Assembly: GCF_004193775.1 (NCBI RefSeq)
Contig: NC_041019.1
Coordinates: forward strand, 32,367,280-32,431,279
Reading direction: 5' to 3'
Length of the DNA: 64,000 nucleotides
Source of the DNA: Glycine soja
Taxonomy: Eukaryota > Streptophyta > Magnoliopsida > Fabales > Fabaceae
The notes beneath the pieces are model-generated. The model saw nothing but the letters and a program-made list of their open reading frames with translations, was not told the origin of the DNA and made no database searches. Numbering within the stretch: position 1 is the first letter of the stretch; the number at the start of each line of letters is the position of its first letter. A program made the position numbers and the translations under genes. Of this stretch, positions 47,172 to 58,593 are shown piece by piece.

Positions 47172-48208
47172 TGTAGAAGCAAGATGTTTTGATGTTTTGA
47201 GGATGCCAAAGGATCAAGTTCTTCTAAGACAAGAATCCAAGAAAACCAAGATATATGATCAAGTTGATCTCTAGAATCTTAGGAAGAAGTTTCCAAATTG
47301 AAAAAGCAAAAGGTTTGGCCAAAGAATTCTATCTAAATCATTTTAAATTGAGATTTACTCTCTGGTAATCGATTACCAGCAGCTGAAAATGTTTATAACA
47401 GTCACTAGAAATTCAAAATTTATAATGTGTAATCAATTACACATGGATGGTAATTAATTACCAGCATTTTATTGAACGTTTTAATTCAAATTTTAAAGCC
47501 TGTAATCGATTACACAAGTCTTGTAATCGATTACCAGAGGAGATTTTCAGAAAATAATTTCCAAGAGTCACATCTATTCAAATGTTTTATGAATGGCCAT
47601 CAAAGGTGACTTGGAAACACGAATTTAAAGAGAGTTTTCATTGCCCAAAAAGTTTTATCCTCTCAAAAGATTAAGAGTTTTTCTGAACTGAAATGTCTTA
47701 TCCTCTCAAAAAGATTCCTTGGTCAACCACTTGCATATTCAATAAGGAATTTTGATTGATCTTCATTGTACAATCTATCTCTTTTAAGAGAGATTTCTTC
47801 TTCTCTTCTTCTTATTTCTGAAAAGGGATTAAGAGACCGTGGATCTCTTGTTGTAGAGGATTCCTGAACACAAGGGAAGGGTTGTCCCTGTGTGGTTCAG
47901 ACTTTGTAAAAGGAGTTTTACAAAGAGAGTGGAAAATCTCAAGTGGGTTGCTTGAGGACTGGACGTAGGCACGGGAAGTGGCCGAACCAATATAAATCAA
48001 GTTTGAATTCCTCTCTTCCCTTAAAATTCTTTTATTTATTGTTATTTATCTTTTGTTTTAAAGAAGTTTATTTTGAATTGTCTTTTGAGTAATTCATGTT
48101 AAGGGTGTTAATCCGAAAAGAGAGAGTGAAAGTTTAATTGGGGAATAGTCTTTGTATCTTAATTCAGCCCCCCTTTTTCTTAAGGTAACTGAGGCCATTT
48201 GTCCAACA
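47172..48208 (+). mobile_element. Copia solo LTR nested in element C
   Basis: Starts TGTAGAAGCAAG, ends CATTTGTCCAACA and is flanked by the perfect 5-bp duplication TCCTA (47167-47171 and 48209-48213). It is a shorter relative of the A/B LTRs, with palindromes GTAATCGATTAC at 47365-47376, 47502-47513 and 47523-47534 and variants at 47429 and 47450, one degenerate class I hairpin near 47870-47900, and a TATAAAT box near 47992. Confidence 0.9.
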
Positions 48209-48692
48209 TCCTATTCTTGATAACTCACTTCTCTCTAAAAAGACAAACTTTCTGGAATGATAAAATGAGGTCACATGAACGTCTTGAAAACACAGTCAAT
48301 CAAATGCTTTTTTTTTTCTTTCTGAACTCTTTTTTTTTTATTTTGAAACTTATTTGTTTTGAACTTTACTCGTTGTTTTACGGCACCCCCACCAACGTGC
48401 AAGACGAGTAATATCTTATTGAACGGTCTTGGAAGTCCAAACTCAGGAGCACAGGTCGCTTGAGCAAACAGACCAATGGCTTGCACCCACATTCTAGTGA
48501 AAGTTGAATAAGCAAAGATGCGCTTGTGAGAGGATGAGGGACAAAGATATCAACTTTATCCATTTCATTTAACATTGTAACTGTGGTTTACAATAATGGT
48601 ACAAACTTGAAAATCCTGATGAGTCATTAGAGACATCTAACAACAGATTTCAAAATCGCCCCATGTGTGGCATCTCTTGTCAATGTCAGGAT
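48209..48692 (-). other. Element C region after gag, no gene seen
   Basis: Where an Ogre protease and pol would begin, I find no recognisable domain in any frame. T-rich runs lie near 48305-48360. Confidence 0.55.
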
Positions 48693-50509
48693 TTACACGC
48701 GATTCTCTTCAAATTTCAGCCAGCCCGCATCAATGAGACCTTGCACCTTACGCTTTAGGGCCCTACAATGCTCAATGGAGCGCCCTGGGGCTTCTCCATG
48801 ACAAGCACACGTTGCGTTCGAGTCGTATTCTCGGAGAAATGGAGGTTGATGAACCTTGGTTGGGGTTATGGCTACCAGTGAATTATCAAGTAGATATGGG
48901 AGCAAGTCAACATAGGACCCTAGAATTGGGGTGAATTCTACAGGCTTTCTCGCTGCAAAATTCATTTCTTGGTTGGTGTTTTTGGTTTGTGCTAAAGGTG
49001 GTGTTCGTCATTGGAATTGTGGTAGACAGACTTTGTGGTTGATTTAGGGATGGCCTTTGTGGATAACTGGGCGGTGGGTAAGGAGAAGGTTTGTTATTGG
49101 CTGAGTAATGACATTGTTGGGTTGGTGGGAAACTTGGCTGTATAGGAATGGCAGTCACAGCATGTGCTTCTCCCTCATTCTCACCCTCTTCATTTGCCCC
49201 AGTTTTTTTTTGGCATTTATCAAAGCATGATGATCAGATTTGCCTCTTTTTAGACCCACTTTGATCCTTTCGTCGGTGAAGACCATATCATCAAAGCTTG
49301 AAGGTGTGTAGCCCACCATCTTTTCATAGTAGAATACTGATAATGTGTCTACTATCATTGTCATCATTTTTTTCTCCGTCATTGAGGTGCCACTTGAGCT
49401 GCCAGGTCTCTCCACCTTTGGGCGTATTCTTTTGAAAGATCTGTGCCCCCTTTTTGCACATGTTATGTAGTTGCATCCTATCCGAAGACATTATACTGAC
49501 ACTGCCTAACGAAGGCAACCACTAGGTCCTTCCAAGAATGGACTCGGGAAGGTTCCAAGTTAGTGTACCAGGTAACAGCTACCCCAGTAAGACTTTCTTG
49601 GAAGGAATGTATCAACAATTCCTCATCTTTTGTGTATGCCCCCATCTTCCGATAATACATCTTTAGATGGTTCTTGGGGCAAGTAGTCCCCTTGTACTTG
49701 TCAAAGTCCAGCACCTTGAACTTGGGAGGGGTGATGATATTGGGTACTAGGAACAACTCTTCTAGGTTAGCAAAGGCATAATCTTCACCTCCTTCAATGG
49801 CCCTGAGCCTTTCCTCTAGATGATCCAACTTTCCCATTTCTGCCATAGCATGAGGGTTTTTACTTGTTGTGGAATGCAAGAGGTGTAGCTGGGGGTGATA
49901 CTGAGGGCCCTCCAAAGGGTTTTGTAGGGGTATACCACCAACTGCTTGCCCTTCCGTGGCATATCCGAGGCAAGGCTTGAAGTCGGCTAGATTGTGGTGG
50001 GGAATTTCATGTGTCTCCCCCACGGTTTAAGAGACACGTGCATGATCAGTTTGGGGTTGTTGGCTCTCAATGGGTATAGGAGTGGAATTATTGACATTCT
50101 TATTGGGAGTGTACGCCACATTGGGTGGCGTATAGTTGAGAGGCAAGCCATATGGCGGCAAGGCGTGCTCGTTTTGAATTTGCACATCATGGGGGCCGCC
50201 CATACTTCCCAAATCTTTGCCTACCATAGCTGAGGTTGGATGATTCATTTGGTTGAGGCCTGATGGGGGCATCGGGTTCACCTTAGCAACAGTGCTGGTA
50301 GCGGCAACTGCAACCGCATTGGCTTCCATTATCTTCTTCATGATCATCATGGCCTCCATCATCGTGGCCATTTGCTTTTTCATGGCCTCCATGTCGGCCT
50401 TCATCTTCTCTTGTACCTCCTCTACTTCACCCATTACTCTAGCTCTAGCACAGGTTCGGTGAGGGCATCGTAAAACATGTTTTTTTTTTATAACAATGAT
50501 TAAGTTCAT
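48693..50509 (-). pseudogene. Element C gag (Ogre/Tat type), broken
   Basis: The N-terminal part (50509-50027) has a Met/Lys-rich coiled-coil-like stretch (KMKADMEAMKKQMATMMEAM) and ends at an in-frame stop. The capsid part (50023-49478) has PPKFKVLDFDKYKGTTCPKN, MYYRKMGAYTKDEELLIHSF, then LTGVAVTWYTNLE and SWKDLVVAFVRQ, typical of Ogre Gag. Later pieces (49415-49155, 49158-48907, 48965-48693) lie in shifted frames; the last has CACHGEAPGRSIEHC, a zinc-knuckle-like end. One nonsense and several frameshifts make it non-functional. Confidence 0.8.
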
Positions 50510-52036
50510 TTTATTTTATTTTAATTTTCAAGGAAAGAATGTAATGAGCAATGCAACCAATGAAAAGCATGGATGTATGCGAATGATGCATAGTTGAAGT
50601 ATTGCAAATTTTTATGCAGGACATGGGGTTGAATCAATTTAGATTTTCAACATGGTCCATGACATCTTTGTCAAGGTGAAGCTGGAAGTAACAAGGATAT
50701 CAACAATCCTAAACGTGTTTGGCAGTAGACGAAGCAATGATGTAACACGATCCATCTTTTTCCCCAATTTTTGCAAGATGGTTACTTCTATACTTCAACT
50801 TGACTCGATGAACCTTTTCGTAAAAGCACGAGCTTGGTTCAACCCCATAACCCAGGGAATGACAATTTTGATCGCCAATACTTCAACAACATTTCATAGG
50901 GATGAAAGACTCGGGAACACGCATGCTATGCATGGAAAATGTAATTATGAGATTGAGATGCCCGAAGAGACATCCTTTCTTAGTTAACCACGCATTAGGT
51001 ACCATGCTCAATCATTTTGTTTTGTTGTTTGTGTTTTCTTTATTTTAGAAATAGGTTTATGATCCCAACATGGTTGGCACATGGTACCTAACACATGCAA
51101 CTAAGAATGCATCATGAATTTTCATGCTTCCCTTTTTTTTGTTTTTGTTTTGTAGAGGAAAACACAAGGATCATGTATGAGCAAACATGTAGAACAAAAA
51201 GTATGTTGAACGCATATGCATGATGATGCAATGACTCATGCAAAATGTGAGGCTGGAATGTGATAACGGACAAATGCAGGAATGATATGTTCATTATGAT
51301 GCTGAAGAGATGTTTATGCGATGCATGATATGAATGAATTTACGGACACGAGAGCCCAGAAAATCATCTCTCCTTACTTGCGCATTTGGGGGCGCAGTGC
51401 CCCATGTGTGCAGTTAAGAAAACGATATGGATCTTCCGACTTCCCACGACAAAAGACGAGACCCACATACAACGCAAGTGTGACGACATGATGCAGATAC
51501 GCAAAAGCGCAACAGGGGTATTTACACAGCATGGCAATATCCTCAAATAATCATACAACAAAGGCATACATGACATTTAGGTTATATGCATGACAGTGTT
51601 TAAAAGGCACGCAGCGTGTTCGCTTCGTGCCCCTATTTTAGGGACCTATAGGATAATATCTAGGGGTCTCTAATAACTACTTCCAACGATCCATATCTCA
51701 CATGGTTGTTTTCTAGAGGTATCATCACTCAAGATAATAATATTGTGGCGGTATGGAATACCAGCGACAACACATTATAAAGAGAGAAAGCTCTAGACGA
51801 GATTTCACTATTATCAAGCAAGTCGGAGACCTAGCATGACCATAGATTCACCTCCACTCCTTAAATTCCCATGGACCCGGGTATAGGGCCCCTTTTTTAC
51901 TCAAACCCGTGGGTGCTTAGAATGCAGTGTAAAAATGTGGAAGACACAACATTTATTATATTTACACAATTCAAAAAATGCACACACAAAGTTCCACAAT
52001 TCCACAATTTCCTAAAATAGGCCTAACTCACAAAAA
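50510..52036 (-). other. Leader of element C between primer site and gag
   Basis: About 1.5 kb. Autonomous Ogre elements carry an extra ORF here; I see only short frames without recognisable content, so that ORF is lost or decayed. Confidence 0.5.
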
Positions 52037-52058
52037 CAGTCCCCAGCGGAGTTGCCAA
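52037..52058 (-). other. Primer binding site of element C (Arg-tRNA-like)
   Basis: On the minus strand TGGCAACTCCGCTGGGGACT follows the 5' LTR at once. It matches the Ogre-type arginine tRNA site TGGCGACTCCGCTGGGGA with one change. Confidence 0.75.
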
Positions 52059-52059
52059 C

Positions 52060-53921
52060 TGTCACAACCTTACCCTTTTGCAAGCGAGCGAGGTGAGGCT
52101 CACGGGTGCATCTTCCAAAGGAGGAAAATGCGCGGAGTCGCCACCAAAGTTTATTTGTGGAAAACGTCAAAAAAACCGAAGGAAACCGGTCATGAAGAAT
52201 ATTCCAGATTCGGGAGTTGTATTTACGTTTGAGGAAGGTATTAGCACCTCTCACGTTTGTCCCAAAGTACAACAGCCTTAAATTAGAATTGTGTGAAATT
52301 GTGTACCTAAACTTTTATTTCTTTTTTATTTTTGAGGTCGACAAAAGCGGGGCTCTTTCTCCTACGTACCCTCCATCGAAGAGGAAATCAAACCTACGTA
52401 GTTCTTTCTAAAGGGCGAATCAAGTGATTCTTTTTACTTGGAAGGAGGTCCTTTTAAGGTGTTGGACCTTAAAATGACCCATTTTTACTTGGTGAAAAAA
52501 ACTGAGGTATCGAACCTTAAAATCCTTTTTAGTGATTTTTTGTGGACGAGTTTGACTTTGTGAGTTGATTTTAGCCTTAGTTTCACTTTAGTTATTAGTC
52601 AATTCAATTAAGAAAGATAAATCCCAAAGAGAAACGTCCGATTGATTTTTTTGGTTTATTTTACTAAAAGATATTTTTTTATTATTATATTATTATTTTT
52701 CAGGATATTTTGATTATTTTATTATTATTTTGCCTTTTTTTGGTTTAACCGTGGTTACAACGTGAACGATCGGTTAGATTTTGTTTTAACAGTGATTAAA
52801 CGAGATTATAACACAAATGATCGGTTGAAATTCATTTTATCATTTATTAGGTGAGAAAACGGCTTAAATAAACGGTTAAAGCACGTTAAAAATGGAAGAA
52901 AAGAAAACTGAAAGTAAACGAAATTAAAGTGAAAGTACACAAAACAAGAAATGAATTGAAAGTCTCGGATTTGAAAACTTACCCGTTGAAAAACAAAGAA
53001 CGAACGAAGAACGGATGAAGAACGGTGAAGAACGACGAAGAACGATGAATAATTTCCACAGAATCGCTTACGGAGGCGTTACGGAAGCACTTCGACTCGA
53101 TTTTTCTTCACGAAAACGTGTTTTTTGCCCAAAATAGCCGAAATGCATAGCCAAGGGGTCTTGAAAATTTTGAAACAGCTCCCCCCTCCCCTATTTATAG
53201 GAAAAAAGGGAGGTGTTTGCCGCCTAGAGACTTAATGAAGAAGATTTCTAAGCGCACCCGAATTAATAAGTTCACCCCCCTTTTCGTATTTTATGGAAAA
53301 GTTATGGAAGCCTTACGGAAGTGTTTCGGATTTGATTTTCATCTTTTTTCTCTTCCCTTTCACCAATGTTAAGTGGAATATGCTTACCCAAGGTTTTCAG
53401 AAATTTTATGGAAGCATTACGGAAGCGACGGAAGCCCCGGAAACCATTTTTCAAAAATGTGGAGGAGCTTGCCGCCCAGTTGCTTCCTCCTTAAGCAACC
53501 CAACTTCCAAAATGTTCCGAAAGGGCCTAGATTCGAATTGCTATTTACACCCCATTTTTACTAAATACACCCCCTTTGCTTTTTTGGTGATTCTTTTTCC
53601 GTAACGTTATGAAACTTTACGAATTTCGTAACGATACTTGTTTTCTTTCCGTAAGGTTACGGAACCTTATGGGTCATGTAATTACTCCTTTTTTAGCTTT
53701 CAGAATGTTACGGAAACTCACGGATTGCATAACAATACTTCCTTTTGATTTCCGGCATGTTATGGAATTTCACGGATTGCGTAACAATGCTTCCTTTTGA
53801 TTTCTAGCATGTCTCGGAACTTCACGTATTGTGCAACAAAGGGTGCCAAGTACCTCGAAGCGGTCAAACAAAGGTTGCATGCCATCAAACAATGGTCCCC
53901 GGACGAAATTAGGGTATGACA
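52060..53921 (-). repeat. Element C 5' LTR
   Basis: 1862 bp, TGTCACAACC...GGTATGACA on the plus strand. It matches the 3' LTR with scattered substitutions and one indel of about 25 bp, so the element is older than the Athila-type one. Confidence 0.9.
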
Positions 53922-53926
53922 AACCT

Positions 53927-54249
53927 GTACAACTCATCTTCTTCCAGAGTCTTCCTCGTGCTTAGCCCAGGAGTGTTGCACTTAGCGGGCGCTCGCTAAG
54001 CCAACAAAATTGGCTTAGCGAGAAGGTTAAAAGTAACACTTTCCAAAGCTTGCCCAATTAACCTGAAATTGAGAGAAAATGATTATTAAATGCACAAAAT
54101 GAAAATACTAAGTGTTTATTATCTATACTTAACAGAAAATACTTATAACACTACAAAATAACCATAAATTGGGAGAGTTTGATACAATTTATACAAGTTT
54201 TATACACAAAAGTTAGTCATTTTCACCAACTAACAACTCCCCTAAATTT
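53927..54249 (-). repeat. Element D 3' LTR, inner part, and polypurine tract
   Basis: Completes the LTR begun at 38933 and ends TAACA at 54235 (minus-strand start TGTTAGTTGGTG). 54236-54249 is the polypurine tract, minus-strand AAATTTAGGGGAGT. Further CTTAGCG-type motifs lie near 53950-54010. Confidence 0.7.
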
Positions 54250-54515
54250 ACAGTTTTGCTTGTCCTCAAGCAAAAAGAGAACAACTCACTTGTCCTCAAG
54301 TGACAATGACATGCAGTGACTTTGTACAAAGGTGTATGCTACAAAAGTTACTGATTGCATAATAAGAGAATGGAGTAAAATGACCTCATCACTTGTCTTT
54401 CACAACGTATGCAGTTATCCAAAGAGAAGAATGAAATGTAACCTGAACAAATAGATGGAGTTAGGCATAAGACAGATATCAACGAAAGTAGCTTAAACCA
54501 CAGTCTCACGGCCAC
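54250..54515 (-). other. Element D interior, short visible part
   Basis: No coding sequence. CTTGTCCTCAAG occurs twice (near 54258 and 54290). It is interrupted at 54516 by element B, so D's gag and pol, if present, lie beyond the window. Confidence 0.55.
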
Positions 54516-55461
54516 TGTTTGTGGAAGCAATGACTTCCAAGATTATTTTGATGATGCCAAATAATCAAGAGTTAAGCAAGTTCCAAAGAATCAGGAGTCA
54601 AAAAAGCTTCAAGAATAATCAAGTTTCAAGATTCAATCAAGTTTCAAGAATCAAGATTCAAGAACAATCAAGATCATGATTCAAGACTCAACATTCAAGA
54701 ATCAAGAGAAGAATCAATCAAGATAAGTACTAAAAAAGTTTTTCAAAACATTGAGTAGCACAAGAATTTTTCACAAAATCTTTTACCAAAGAGTTTTACT
54801 CTCTGGTAATCGATTACCAAAAGGTAGTAATCGATTACCAATAGCCAGCATTGTTTTCAAAATCGATTACAATTACCATAATCATGTAATCGCTTACCAA
54901 TATTTTAAAACATTAGATTTCAAATTTCAAGAGTCACAACTAGTGATAAAACATTTTTTAAATCATTTTAATCTTATGTAATCGATTACACAATACTTGT
55001 AATCGATTATCAGAGTTTCTAAACGTTTTGATTTTCAAATTTAAACATGAAGAGTCACATCTGTTAATGTGTAATCGATTACACCTTGATGTTAATCGAT
55101 TACCAGTGACTGATTTCAAAAAATAAATTTCCAAAAGTCACAATTCTTAAAGTCACTTGTTTCTGAAGATTTTTTCAAAAGTCACAACTTTTTGAGTCAC
55201 TAGTTTTCAAAAGAGTTACAATTTTTAAAAAGTGACTAGTTTTAAAGAAATTGCCAAGAGTCACAAACTTTAACTTGAGTCATCAAATGAATATAGATAT
55301 GTGGCCATGGCATGAATTTTAATAATGAGTTTTTACATAAATTTCTGATTCATTTCTTAACTTCTTTCTAAGAGTTTTTGTTCAATACTTTCTCTTCCAA
55401 GAAAAGTTCATTGTTCAAAAACTTGTGCTACTTTTCTTCTTCATTCACTTCTTCCTTTTGC

Positions 55462-55665
55462 CAAAAGAATCGGAGGACTAACCGCCTAAGTTCTTTTGTA
55501 TCTCCCTTCTCCCTCTTCCAAGAAAATTCAAAGGACTAACCGCCTGAGAATTCTTTTGATTCTTCCCTTCCCCTTAAACAAAAGATTTCAAAGGACTAAC
55601 CACCTGAGATATCTTTTGTTTCCCCTTACAAAGATTCAAAGGACTAACCGCCTGAGAATCCTTTG
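55462..55665 (+). repeat. Class II hairpin array, element B
   Basis: Four units around GGACTAACC(G/A)CCT(G/A)A. Arms: CAAAAGAA/TTCTTTTG (55462-55469 and 55491-55498); an imperfect AAAATTC/GAATTCTTTT unit (about 55521-55557); AACAAAAGAT/ATCTTTTGTT (55577-55586 and 55611-55620), perfect over 10 bp; and CAAAGATTC/GAATCCTTTG with one bulge (about 55629-55665). Confidence 0.85.
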
Positions 55666-55674
55666 CCTTAACAC

Positions 55675-55830
55675 ATTGAAGGGTACATCCTTTGTGGTAC
55701 TAGTAGAGGGTACATCTACTTGGGTTGTTATACTGAGAATAAGAGAGGGTACATCTCTTGTGGATCAGCTCAAGTGGAGGGTACATCCACTTGGTTGTTT
55801 AAAGAGAACAAGGGAGGGTACATCCCTTGT
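55675..55830 (+). repeat. Class I hairpin array, element B
   Basis: Five units around the loop AGGGTACAT. Clear arms: AGTAG/CTACT (55702-55720), AAGAG/CTCTT (55741-55759), CAAGTGG/CCACTTG (55771-55793) and ACAAGGG/CCCTTGT (55808-55830). The CAAGTGG/CCACTTG pair corresponds to CTAGTGG/CCACTAG in element A, a paired change on both arms. Confidence 0.9.
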
Positions 55831-55930
55831 GGATCTTTGGCTTGTAAAGGATTTTACAAGGTTGGAAGAAATCTCAAGAACCGTTGGTTGTTTGGGGACT
55901 TGATGTAGGCATGGGTTGTTGCCGAACCAG

Positions 55931-55937
55931 TATAAAT
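55931..55937 (+). promoter_or_regulatory. TATA box of element B LTR
   Basis: TATAAAT in the context GCCGAACCAG-TATAAATC, also present in the element A LTR and the solo LTRs. It sets the U3/R boundary about 30 bp downstream. Confidence 0.65.
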
Positions 55938-56170
55938 CTTGTGTTTGTCTTCTTCTTCCCTACACTCTTTAATTTCCGTTGTGTACTTTTAATTTTCGCT
56001 TTTACTTTTGGTTAAGTTTTTGTTTCTGCTCTTTACTTTCTTAACTTAGTAGTAAAAGCCTAGTTGAATCTAGTAACATTAAGAAGGATAAATTTTTAAT
56101 TAGTCAAGACACGTTAATAATTAATTCAACCACCCTTCTTAATTATTCCGAGGCTACTTGATCCAACAAG

Positions 56171-56182
56171 TGGTATCAGAGC
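56171..56182 (+). other. Primer binding site of element B
   Basis: TGGTATCAGAGC two bases after the LTR end, complementary to the initiator methionine tRNA 3' end; identical to element A. Confidence 0.9.
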
Positions 56183-56218
56183 AGGTATCTTGAGAAAAGT
56201 TTCACAACTTCAAGATTC

Positions 56219-57313
56219 ATGGCCTCCTCAAATTCTCTATTTCCTGAAGGAAACTCCATCCATAGGCCACCTATCTTTAATGGTGAGGGTTACCACTATT
56301 GGAAAACCCAAATGCAAATCTTTATTGAAGCCATAGATTTAAACATTTGGGAAGCAATAAAAATAGGACCTTATGTACCCACCACAGTAGATGTAAGCAC
56401 TAGCACAACAATAGAAAAACCAAGAGATAAATGGATTGAAGAAGATAGAAGAAGAATCCAATATAATCTTAAAGCCAAAAACATCATCACTTCTGCCCTA
56501 GGAATAGATGAATATTTTAGAGTGTCAAATTGTTCAAATGCAAAGGAGATGTGGGATACTCTCCAACTTACACATGAAGGCACCACTGATGTGAAAAGAT
56601 CTATAGTCAACACCCTTACACATGAATATGAATTATTTAGGATGAACACTAATGAGAACATCCAAAGCATGCAGAACAGATTCACACACATAGTCAATCA
56701 CCTTGCCTCCTTAGGAAAAACCTCTCAAAATGAAGATTTAATCAATAAAGTTTTGAGATGCTTAAGTAGGGAATGGCAACCCAAGTTAACTGTCATTTCT
56801 GAAAGTAAAGATCTTTCCTCTATGTGTCTTGCCATTCTTTTTGACAAATTACAGGAACATGAAATGGAACTTCAACATCTCAACCAAAATGAAGAGACTG
56901 ACAAAAGGAAAAGAAGCATAGCAATCAAAGCCTCCTCCTTAATGTAAGAAGAAGAAGAAGAAGAAGAATCTGATGATGAAGAGGACTTCTCACTCTTTGT
57001 GAAGAAGTTTCATAAATTCATCAAAAATAGAATAATGGAGAGAAGCCATAACTTCAACAATGGGAAGAGATCTCAAGAAGTTTCTCCAACACTTAAATGC
57101 TATAAGTGTAATCAAACAGGTCACATAAAGGCAAATTGCCCCTCAAATGAGTCATGGCCCGAGAAGAATGAGAAGAAAGGCTATAAAGAAATAAGATCCA
57201 AGAAGGCGTATATTGCTTGGGATGACAATGACTCATCAGATGGTTCGGAGAAGGAGATCAACCTTCTATCCAAGGACTATGAAAGTGATGAGAACATCTC
57301 TCAAGAAGTTTAA
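56219..57313 (+). pseudogene. Element B gag, one nonsense codon
   Basis: ATG 56219 starts MASSNSLFPEG. The capsid-like part (about residues 20-235) is open to TAA 56945-56947. The same frame then continues open through an acidic EEEEEEE stretch, a basic region, the zinc knuckle CYKCNQTGHIKANC and an acidic tail (AWDDNDSSDGSEKEINLL) to the stop at 57313. One G-to-T change (GAA to TAA) would explain the stop. The copy is better preserved than A's. Gag would form particles and bind RNA; a truncated capsid part alone may still be made. Confidence 0.85.
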
Positions 57314-57400
57314 GCAAGAAAAAAAAAGTCTGACTTCCATCTTTAAAGATCTAAGCACTTGAATCATGAAAATGGTAACATCAAAACCATTCTGAAATTC

Positions 57401-58593
57401 TGATACTGGGGACAGATGTCGTACAGGATGTCACGACATCGCGCTTCAGAACATGCAGATTATATTTGGGAGTATGAACAGATTAAACAAGTAAATAACA
57501 CAAGAGAATTGTTAACCCAGTTCGGTGCAACCTCACCTACATCTGGGGGCTACCAAGCCAGGGAGGAAATCCACTAAAATAGTGTTAGTTCAAGGTCTAA
57601 CAGCCACTGTTTACAACCTTCTCACCTAACCACTACCCGTGCGACCTCTACCTAAGAGCCACTCTTAGATATGAGAACCCCTCTCACTCCCTCTCAATCA
57701 CACTCCCGTGTTTACAATCAAATCAAAAACACACCAGAGATTGCTCTCTGAACAAAAGAGATCAACTCTACACACTAGAGATCAACTCTACACACAAGAG
57801 ATCAACTCTACACACTCAGGTCCAACACTTGATGTTAGGGTACCATCAAGGTGGCTCACAAAACACTCAAGTCCCAAAACTCACAAAACAACTCTTCAAT
57901 CCCGGACTTGGTACAAAACTCGTGCAGCCTCCATGTTTATATAGCAGTGTGCGTTTCTGGGCTGCAACTTCTTGATGCTGGATGAGATCTATCATTTTCC
58001 TGAAAATCTGCACTTAAAGATCTAAAAGATACAGTTTGATCTTTTAGTTTTTATCTTTAATCTTTAATCTTTAATCCCTGAACGAACTATTCAAGTTTGT
58101 AATTCGAACTTTAATTATCTTTTAATTCGTTCCTAAAGATAGATCATCTAATCTCTTGCTAACTGCACAATAATCTGTTAAAGATATAACAGATTTATAT
58201 GTCCAGTATTTTCGGGCAAGATGTCCTGGACATCGTATCCGACATCGTGGATCCTGCAACTTCAATGCTTTTAGCAACTCCAGTATTTTCGGGCAGGATG
58301 TCCTGGACATTGTATCCGACATCGTGGATCCTGCAGCTTCAATGCTTTTAGCAATTCCAGTATTTTCAGGCAAGATGTCCTGGACATTGTATCCGACATC
58401 GTGAATCCTGCAGCTTCAATTCTTCATTTGACATTTCATCTTGCCTTGTGCATTGTGCAGCCCGATCTTATTCTTTGACATAACGTTGGACATCATGTGC
58501 AGCAACTCCAGCTTTCCTTCATTGTCTAAGTGCTTATGTTTTAACAAAATCTTAGCCAATCTTTTAAAGCTCAGTGAAGCTAAGCACTAACAA
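57401..58593 (-). repeat. SIRE1-type 3' LTR
   Basis: 1193 bp; the plus strand begins TGATACTGGGGACAG and ends GCTAAGCACTAACA. It contains a 20-bp unit (AGAGATCAACTCTACACAC) three times at 57757-57818, a 77-bp tandem repeat at 58203-58424 and a minus-strand TATA box (TATATAAAC) at 57935-57943. Confidence 0.85.
58203..58424 (-). repeat. 77-bp tandem repeat in the SIRE1-type LTR, three units
   Basis: Units start at 58203, 58280 and 58357 with CCAGTATTTTC(G/A)GGCA. Each contains GATGTCCTGGACAT(C/T) followed by GTATCCGACATCGTG, a version of the composite motif seen elsewhere in this element. Confidence 0.9.

Larger units (their letters stand above)
40037..53921 (-). mobile_element. Ogre-type gypsy element C without pol
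   Basis: 13.9 kb with TSD AACCT (40032-40036 and 53922-53926). Minus-strand order: 5' LTR (53921-52060), Arg-tRNA-like primer site, long leader, broken gag (50509-48693), copia solo LTR, a repeat-rich interior with 'plant transposon protein' fragments (45710-45201), polypurine tract and 3' LTR (41879-40037). The LTR start TGTCATACCCTAATTTCGTCC and the primer site are Ogre/Tat-like. No protease, RT, RNase H or integrase is visible in 5 kb of interior, so it is non-autonomous. Confidence 0.85.
54516..56168 (+). repeat. Element B 5' LTR
   Basis: 1653 bp, TGTTTGTGGAAGC...CTTGATCCAACA. Palindromes GTAATCGATTAC or one-change variants at 54806, 54827, 54886, 54978, 54999, 55071 and 55092. Class II hairpins at 55462-55665. 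Class I hairpins at 55675-55830. TATAAAT at 55931-55937, about 235 bp before the LTR end. So the inverted-repeat arrays all lie in U3, upstream of the promoter. Confidence 0.9.
54516..57400 (+). mobile_element. Copia-type element B (sister of A), cut by the SIRE1-type element
   Basis: 5' LTR (54516-56168), initiator-Met primer site, gag (56219-57313) and about 85 bp of downstream DNA that aligns with element A up to GGTAACATCAAAACC. At 57401 the SIRE1-type element begins; AATTC (57396-57400) is the presumed target site. GCCAC (54511-54515) is the left flank of B. Whether B has a pol cannot be seen. Confidence 0.85.

Noticed and set aside
55496..55908. Open frames through the element B LTR (135 and 62 codons), and similar ones in the other LTRs
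   Set aside because: They overlap the hairpin arrays in U3 upstream of the TATA box and differ between copies; no protein is likely.
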